From assembly GCA_026874595.1 (NCBI GenBank), contig CM049309.1:90852723-90916722 (forward strand): DNA of 64,000 nucleotides. Reading direction: 5' to 3'. Source of the DNA: Sipunculus nudus (lineage: Eukaryota > Annelida > Sipuncula > Golfingiida > Sipunculidae). Below the pieces are notes generated by a model. It was given only the letters and a program-made list of their open reading frames with translations, did no database searches and was not told where the DNA came from. The position numbers and the translations under genes were made by a program. Shown in pieces: positions 61,490 to 64,000 of this stretch (position 1 is the first letter of the stretch; each line of letters begins with the position of its first letter).

Positions 61490-62386
61490 ATATGCCTGGG
61501 GGTCGATGATGTGAATAAACTTTCAAGGCATGTAGGCGGAATATGAAAATAAAATATCGAGGCCAGCGGGCCGATAATGTGAACAAAATATCGAGGCCAG
61601 TGGGCCGATAATGTGAACAAATATCGTGGCCGGTAGGCCGATAATGTGGACAAAATATCGAGGCTTGTGGGCCGATAATGTAAACAAAATATCCAGGCCA
61701 GCGGGCCGATAATGTGAACAAAATATCGAGGCCAGTGGGCCGATAATGTGCACAAAATATCGAGGCCAGTCGACCGATAATGTAAACAGATATCGAGGCC
61801 AGTAGGCCAATAATGTAAACAAAATATCGTGGCCTGTGAGCCGAAAATGTGAACAAAATATTTAAGGTTGTCGGTCAATAATGTGAACAAAATATCTAGG
61901 CCAGCGGGCCTATAATGTGAACAAAATATTGAGGCCAGTGGGCCAACGATGTGCACAAAATATCGAGGCCTGTTGGCCGATAATGTGAATAAATATCGAG
62001 GCCAGTTGGCCAATAATGTGGACAAAATATCGAGGCTTGTGGGCCGATAATATAAACAAAATACCGGGCCTGTGGGCCGATAATGTAAACAATATATAGA
62101 GGGCTTAGGGTCGATAATGTAAACAAAATATCTAGGCCAGCGGGCCGATAATGTGAACAAAATATCGAGGCCTGTGGGCTGATAATGTGAACAAAATATT
62201 GAGGGCTGTGGGTCGACAATGTGAACAAAATATTGAGGCCTGTGGGCCGCTTATGTAAACAAAATATCGAGGCCTGTAGGTTGATAATGTGAACATAATA
62301 TCAAGGCCTGTGGGCCGATAATGTGAACAAAATATCGAGGCTTGTGAGCCGATAATGTGAACAGAATATCGATTGGCCGATGGTGT
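61490..62386. repeat. 34-bp satellite array, about 26 copies
   Basis: Unit close to GGCCGATAATGTGAACAAAA followed by TATCGAGGCCTGTG, 34 bp. Copies vary at GCCAGTGG, GCCTGTGG and GCTTGTGG, and some units lose one or two bases. Because 34 is not a multiple of three, the minus-strand frames cycle through three readings, giving long Tyr/Ile/Pro-rich frames without other gene evidence. Unrelated in sequence to the 34-bp array at 35.8-37.0 kb. Confidence 0.95.
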
Positions 62387-63419
62387 TGAATTTTAGGCCG
62401 CTTTCACTAAAAATTCCAGGGCTTATTTCTCATCCAAGTCCGTCCCTGCAGCCATTGCTTAGGAGAAGTAGAGATCTGATTAATTTATGTTTTAAATTGT
62501 GTTACATTAAATAAGAAATAAAACAATAGGTGAACATAAACATGTCTAAACCAGGCCTTCAGAACAACATGCTAGAGCTTGTGGTCTTGTTTTGCGAAGC
62601 ATAATGAAGAGTGGAGTCAAAATGTTGTTTCAAAATATCCCCCAAAAAACTAACACATTAATGAAAATCTTGGTTTCCTGTGTAACCAGATGCCAAAAGT
62701 GAAAAGGTATGGGATGTTTGTTCAAGCTGATGGGAAGCAGAAAGCAGTCTAAAAAATTCAGTCAATAACATAGCAAGGGTAAGCACAAAGTAATGCTACT
62801 ATACAAGCTGAACACGTCAATCAAATTTGACAATATTTCCCCGCCGTACTGTAACAGACCACTTGCTTGTGAGTTCTGTTACTTTTTTTTATTATATGAT
62901 GAAATATAAATAAAAAATAGTCCAAAATATAAGCAGGGATTATATTTGGTCTATCGCCATAATGTGAATGATTTTTTGTATTCACTGTCTATGTAAATAT
63001 TTGAACAGCATTGTGGCATTTATTTGAACGATAAGCTGCAATTCGTTTGACATGGTGCATCTTATATTGCAAACAGTACATGACAGGTTTGACAATGGAC
63101 ATTTGACGATAAGAAATAAAAAAAGGAGGTTATAATAGCTGGCATCTTCATTTGTGATAACCCTTATTGTGCCCAGGTCATGGGTTACGACAAGGAACGT
63201 GTTTTTTACTGTATACACATATTGCATTCTGGATTAATTGTGAGAGAATCCCCAAGCTCCGTGGCTATCTATGTTTTCATAGCTAGTTTATTCAAACCAA
63301 ACCTACCTTTTGTCTCTGCAGTATAGGGATGATCTCAAACATTCTTTCCTTTATAAATGTATAATACGTTAAAGTAAAGAGGATTTTCTGCATTACATCA
63401 CAAATGAAAGCGTGTGTTA
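62387..63419. other. Non-coding DNA
   Basis: Nothing recognisable. Confidence 0.4.
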
Positions 63420-63635
63420 CGACCCATAATGTAATAACTGGCCCATAATGTAATAACGGCCCATATTGTAATAAAAACGACCCATAATGTAATAATAGCC
63501 CATAATGTAATAAAAAAGGGCCCATATTGTAATAAATATACCCTGCCCATATTGTAATAAAATCGCAAGTGGGTAAAACGGCCCATATTGTTATAAAATC
63601 GAAGGTGGATAAAACGGCCAATAATTTTATAAATC
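63420..63635. repeat. Short-period GCCCATA(A/T)TGTAATAA array
   Basis: Eight or nine copies of a GCCCATAATGTAATAA-like core spaced 18-35 bp apart. The ATTGTAATAA part is identical to the hairpin arm word of the 47.9-52.6 kb structure, though the surroundings differ. Minus-strand frames here are by-products. Confidence 0.88.
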
Positions 63636-63849
63636 AAAGTTCATGCAAATTAACTTAGACAATTCAAATATTGACTTCTCGTGACACGAATGTGTAAGTA
63701 AACATGCAAGTATGAAAAACCACTGGATTACATAATGACTATTTGCTTAAAACGGTGACCAAGCTAATATGAACGAAATATGGCCATGATTCATGATTAT
63801 CCTTTTGTTGAACCAGTTTTTAAATAGGATGATAAAGTATTTAAACAAG

Positions 63850-63887
<38 letters not shown>

Positions 63888-63897
63888 TATATGTATA
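63850..63897. repeat. (TA)n microsatellite
   Basis: TA tract with two ACATA/GTATA interruptions near its right end. Confidence 0.92.
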
Positions 63898-64000
63898 TCG
63901 CCAAAATGTAAATATTTTGTCAATTTTAACAGATAAATTATACAAAACTCTCATTATCGATACATTTTAATGTATTTTAATTCTTTTTAAAATATAAATG

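Noticed and set aside
61398-62228. Minus-strand frames up to 233 codons, rich in Tyr, Ile and Pro
   Set aside because: Produced by the 34-bp satellite cycling through reading frames. Overlapping frames show the same words.

Overview
The window is animal nuclear DNA: AT-rich, gene-poor and crowded with repeats. It has long (TA)n microsatellites, a single-exon metazoan Di-Ras GTPase gene, a Gmr1-type Ty3/gypsy retrotransposon, a CR1/L2-type LINE, a tRNA-derived SINE and several families of non-coding inverted-repeat elements. A marine invertebrate, most likely a lophotrochozoan such as a bivalve or gastropod mollusc, fits best. That assignment is inference from repeat content, not from a diagnostic gene. 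Nothing suggests bacteria: there are no operons, Shine-Dalgarno-spaced genes or dense ORFs.

Only one intact protein-coding gene is supported: a 198-residue DIRAS-family small GTPase on the + strand (11403-11999). It has a splice acceptor 34 bp upstream of its ATG and probable 5' UTR exon(s) and a promoter in 10.0-11.3 kb. Nearly all other long open frames are minisatellites whose unit avoids stops, microsatellites, or decayed transposon reading frames.

Layout. 0-9.9 kb: non-coding DNA with a TA-flanked 1.5-kb inverted-repeat element (2971-4464), a 128-bp tandem repeat (5.8-6.1 kb) and a 21-bp minisatellite (7.9-8.2 kb). 9.9-13.4 kb: DIRAS locus. 13.4-19.1 kb: non-coding, with microsatellites. 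19.1-22.9 kb: a rearranged Gmr1-like gypsy retrotransposon whose two LTRs face opposite ways. 23-40.9 kb: mostly featureless, with a 1.17-kb 34-bp satellite (35.8-37.0 kb). 40.9-42.2 kb: a hAT-type non-autonomous element with 8-bp target duplications. 42.3-47.9 kb: non-coding, with a 45-bp minisatellite. 47.9-52.6 kb: a large foldback-like structure whose inverted arms consist of about 248-bp tandem units full of TTATTACAATAGTG hairpins. 53.4-53.7 kb: a palindromic GATCGCAATCTGG cluster. 54.0-57.8 kb: two copies of one about 1.84-kb TIR element in inverted orientation, one interrupted by a full SINE. 58.3-60.7 kb: a 5'-truncated LINE on the minus strand. 61.5-62.4 kb: a second, unrelated 34-bp satellite. 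63.4-63.6 kb: a short-period array.

The genes do not form a pathway. The window records one conserved signalling gene embedded in successive layers of mobile elements. The most unusual objects are the 47.9-52.6 kb foldback structure, the inverted-LTR Gmr1 element and the back-to-back TIR elements.
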